Assembly (NCBI RefSeq): GCF_025244665.1
Contig: NZ_CP104205.1
Coordinates: 2,725,001-2,789,000, forward strand
DNA: 64,000 bases
Direction of reading: 5' to 3'
From: Maribacter litopenaei
GTDB lineage: Bacteria > Bacteroidota > Bacteroidia > Flavobacteriales > Flavobacteriaceae
Shown: in pieces, positions 62,381 through 64,000 of the stretch
Numbering within the stretch: position 1 is the stretch's first letter
Layout of the letters: each line of letters begins with the position of its first letter
Made by a program: the position numbers and the translations under genes
Notes under the pieces: model-generated
Told to the model about the DNA's origin: nothing
The model's database searches: none
What the model saw: the letters and a program-made list of their open reading frames with translations, nothing else

Positions 62381-62472
62381 TAAAACAAAAATACCCGAAA
62401 AAATAAGAATTTGTGGACAATGAACTTTATTAATAAAAATGGAAAAAATTACAGATACCCCTTATCAATTGA

Positions 62473-63153
62473 CTAAGGAGTAGAATTGGAAACCTGAATC
62501 AACTTACCATTAAAAAGCGTATACCCTGTAAGTGCAAAATTCTTAATGTAGGCCGCCATTTCCAAAGCGGTAACGGGAGCATTATAGCCTGGAAAAGCTT
62601 CTTCAAGCATTTCCGTTTGTACAGCTCCCAAGGCCAAGACATTGAAGGAAGGTCCTGTTTCTTTGTATTCCTCGGCCAGCAATTCAGTAAGTGTTATAAC
62701 AGCACCCTTACTTGAACTATATGCAGAAAGTCCGGGGAACTTCATACTACCCTGAACACCACCCATTGAACTTATTGTTACTACATGACCATTTTTTGGC
62801 ATATATGGAACTACCATTCCGGTCATGGCCGCTACGCCAAAAACATTAACGTCGTATACCCTTTTAAATTCCGCCAGTGAGGTTTCAGAAAAAGGTTTGT
62901 TCAAGAGGGCTCCTGCATTATTGATTAAAATATCAACTTTTTTCCATTCTCTTTTAATAAAGTCTTCCAGTTTTTCAAAGTCAGAAGAGTGTGTCAGATC
63001 AAACGGAAAGGTCTTTATAGATGTATTCTTTAAATTTCGAATAGGCTCATCATTTACGGAAAGTGCCAAAACGGTATGCCCTTCATTGGCAAAAAGTTTC
63101 GCCAATTCAAAACCTATACCTCGGCTTGAACCCGTAACAATTACGTTTGCCAT
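62473..63153 (-). CDS. Short-chain dehydrogenase/reductase
   Basis: 226 residues of the SDR fold. VIVTGSSRGIGFELAKLF is the TGxxxGxG cofactor loop, ILINNAGALLNKPF the NNAG motif, and SMGGVQGSMKFPGLSAYSSSKGAV holds Ser, Tyr and Lys of the active site (given as SSMGGV and YSSSKG). The cofactor preference appears NADP-like by the SR pair after the loop. It overlaps the M28 peptidase stop by one base. Substrate unknown. Confidence 0.9.
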   Translation of the reverse strand: MANVIVTGSSRGIGFELAKLFANEGHTVLALSVNDEPIRNLKNTSIKTFPFDLTHSSDFEKLEDFIKREWKKVDILINNAGALLNKPFSETSLAEFKRVYDVNVFGVAAMTGMVVPYMPKNGHVVTISSMGGVQGSMKFPGLSAYSSSKGAVITLTELLAEEYKETGPSFNVLALGAVQTEMLEEAFPGYNAPVTALEMAAYIKNFALTGYTLFNGKLIQVSNSTP

Positions 63154-64000
63154 TAATTATATTTTATTTCCCTGTCAGTTGAATTTGCAATACCTCTTAC
63201 AATAGGAATCATTTTGTTCACAACATTAGCCATATGCTCAAAATCCATTTCGGCGGGTTCATCGTCCACTTTATGATAATATGGGAAATTTGTAAAATCA
63301 AAGGTGCTATAAGTTTGAGAGGGTATATTGAACTCTTGATAGAATGCATAATTATCAGACCTTTTAAAAAGATTGAACTCTTTAGCCTGTGGCAAAAACC
63401 CCACTACCTTTTCTCCAGCATAAGAATTACTTACTTCCGCCATATTAGTTAATTCATATCCTGTTAAATACACCAAATGGTCCTTTCCGACCATTGGAAC
63501 ACCAACCATTTCGTAATTAAGCATTGCATACAGGTCCAATCCCTCTTCCTTTAATATTTTGGCCAAATGCCGTGACCCTAAAAGTCCCTTTTCCTCTGCA
63601 CTGAAAAAAGCAAAAATGAGACTTCTTTTATTGGATTTTTCCTTACCAAAATATCCGGCAAGTTCCAACAAAGTGGAGGTCCACGAAGCATTGTCGTTAG
63701 CACCATTGGCAATAGCATCCCCATTCTCCGGGTTGACTATTCCCAAATGATCATAGTGTGCACCAAGAACCAAGTATTCTTTCTTTAGATTAGGATCAGT
63801 TCCTTCCAATACTCCCACTACGTTATAGGCAATGCCCTCATAATTTTCCGAGTATCCCTGTAGGATTCAAAATAAGGGTCAATTCCATTATTTTTAAGAA
63901 TCCCCTCAATAAATTCTGCCGCTTTCGAAATCCCTTCGCTTCCGGAACCTCTTCCCTCCAATTCATCAGAAGCCAAATATTCCATGAGGGACGCCATATT
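63153..64000 (-). CDS. M28 family zinc peptidase, partial at the window edge (frameshifted)
   Basis: The 5' end lies beyond the window. YLVLGAHYDHLG has the first zinc His and Asp, NGANDNASWTSTLLELA the bridging Asp, and FAFFSAEEKGLLGSRH the Glu pair of the M28 family; LNYEMVGVP and TFDFTNFPYYHKVDDEPAEM carry later ligands. Upstream, LASDELEGRGSGSEG is the usual start of the mature peptidase. The frame changes at about 63858 (atactcggaaaat) between SYRD and SENYEGIAYNVV. Aminopeptidase activity is expected, probably secreted. Confidence 0.88.

Overview
The window looks like a chromosomal segment of a member of the Flavobacteriaceae (Bacteroidota), probably marine; the genus cannot be fixed from the sequence. 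The signs are a T9SS-type C-terminal sorting domain with MopE-like repeats, a DUF5686/CarboxypepD_reg-like outer-membrane protein, a MetX-aspartokinase-homoserine dehydrogenase fusion, membrane pyrophosphatase, PafA-type phosphatase and TAnnTTTG-type promoters. No rRNA, tRNA or CRISPR array was seen.

Sequence quality dominates the reading. About half of the genes, including enzymes expected to be essential (etfB, pdhB, ppa, the aspartokinase fusion, an OmpR-type regulator), are split by single-base frameshifts, and a few carry in-frame stops. Homologous protein sequence continues cleanly in the next frame, so most are probably uncorrected indel errors of a draft assembly rather than true pseudogenes. 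Such genes are given here as one feature over the full reconstructed span, with the break noted.

Layout. 0-4.6 kb: two tandem molybdopterin-binding subunits of an isoquinoline 1-oxidoreductase/xanthine dehydrogenase-type enzyme. 4.6-10.8 kb: small accessory enzymes on the minus strand (acetyltransferase, methyltransferase, glyoxalase-like protein, acetolactate decarboxylase, uracil-DNA glycosylase, quinone-reductase-like flavoprotein). 10.9-14.3 kb: an AT-rich island with a CPBP protease and a TcmP/three-Cys (Gp37/Gp68) gene pair, separated by attC-like repeats and ending beside a gene relic. 14.3-18.8 kb: nuclease-fold protein, DUF4440 lipoprotein, membrane-anchored DNA-binding protein and a divergent secreted lectin-fold protein. 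18.9-19.9 kb: two copies of a palindromic repeat around a broken DUF305 gene. 19.9-29.7 kb: a methionine block: SAM-I riboswitch, metY, the metX-thrA fusion, metZ, an S15/CocE hydrolase, and metK preceded by a probable SAM-II pseudoknot. 29.8-42.4 kb: deoxynucleoside kinase, APP1-like phosphatase, MgtC, TonB, membrane and soluble pyrophosphatases, DUF5686, pdhB, and etfBA behind a 28-bp perfect palindrome. 42.4-54.5 kb: bifunctional nuclease, nucleoside transporter, PhoX-like secreted protein with a 141-bp tandem repeat, thyA, a five-repeat lipoprotein, a two-component pair, a CBM48 protein and a PLP enzyme. 54.6-64 kb: folA, murI, pafA, mlaEF, DUF389, manC, sprT-like, SDR and an M28 peptidase cut by the window edge.

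Genes work together in several themes: the methionine/SAM cycle under SAM control, nucleotide supply (nucleoside uptake, dNK, ThyA, FolA), phosphate scavenging (PafA, PhoX-like) and pyrophosphate use (HppA, Ppa), plus a probable mobile or defence-like cassette island.
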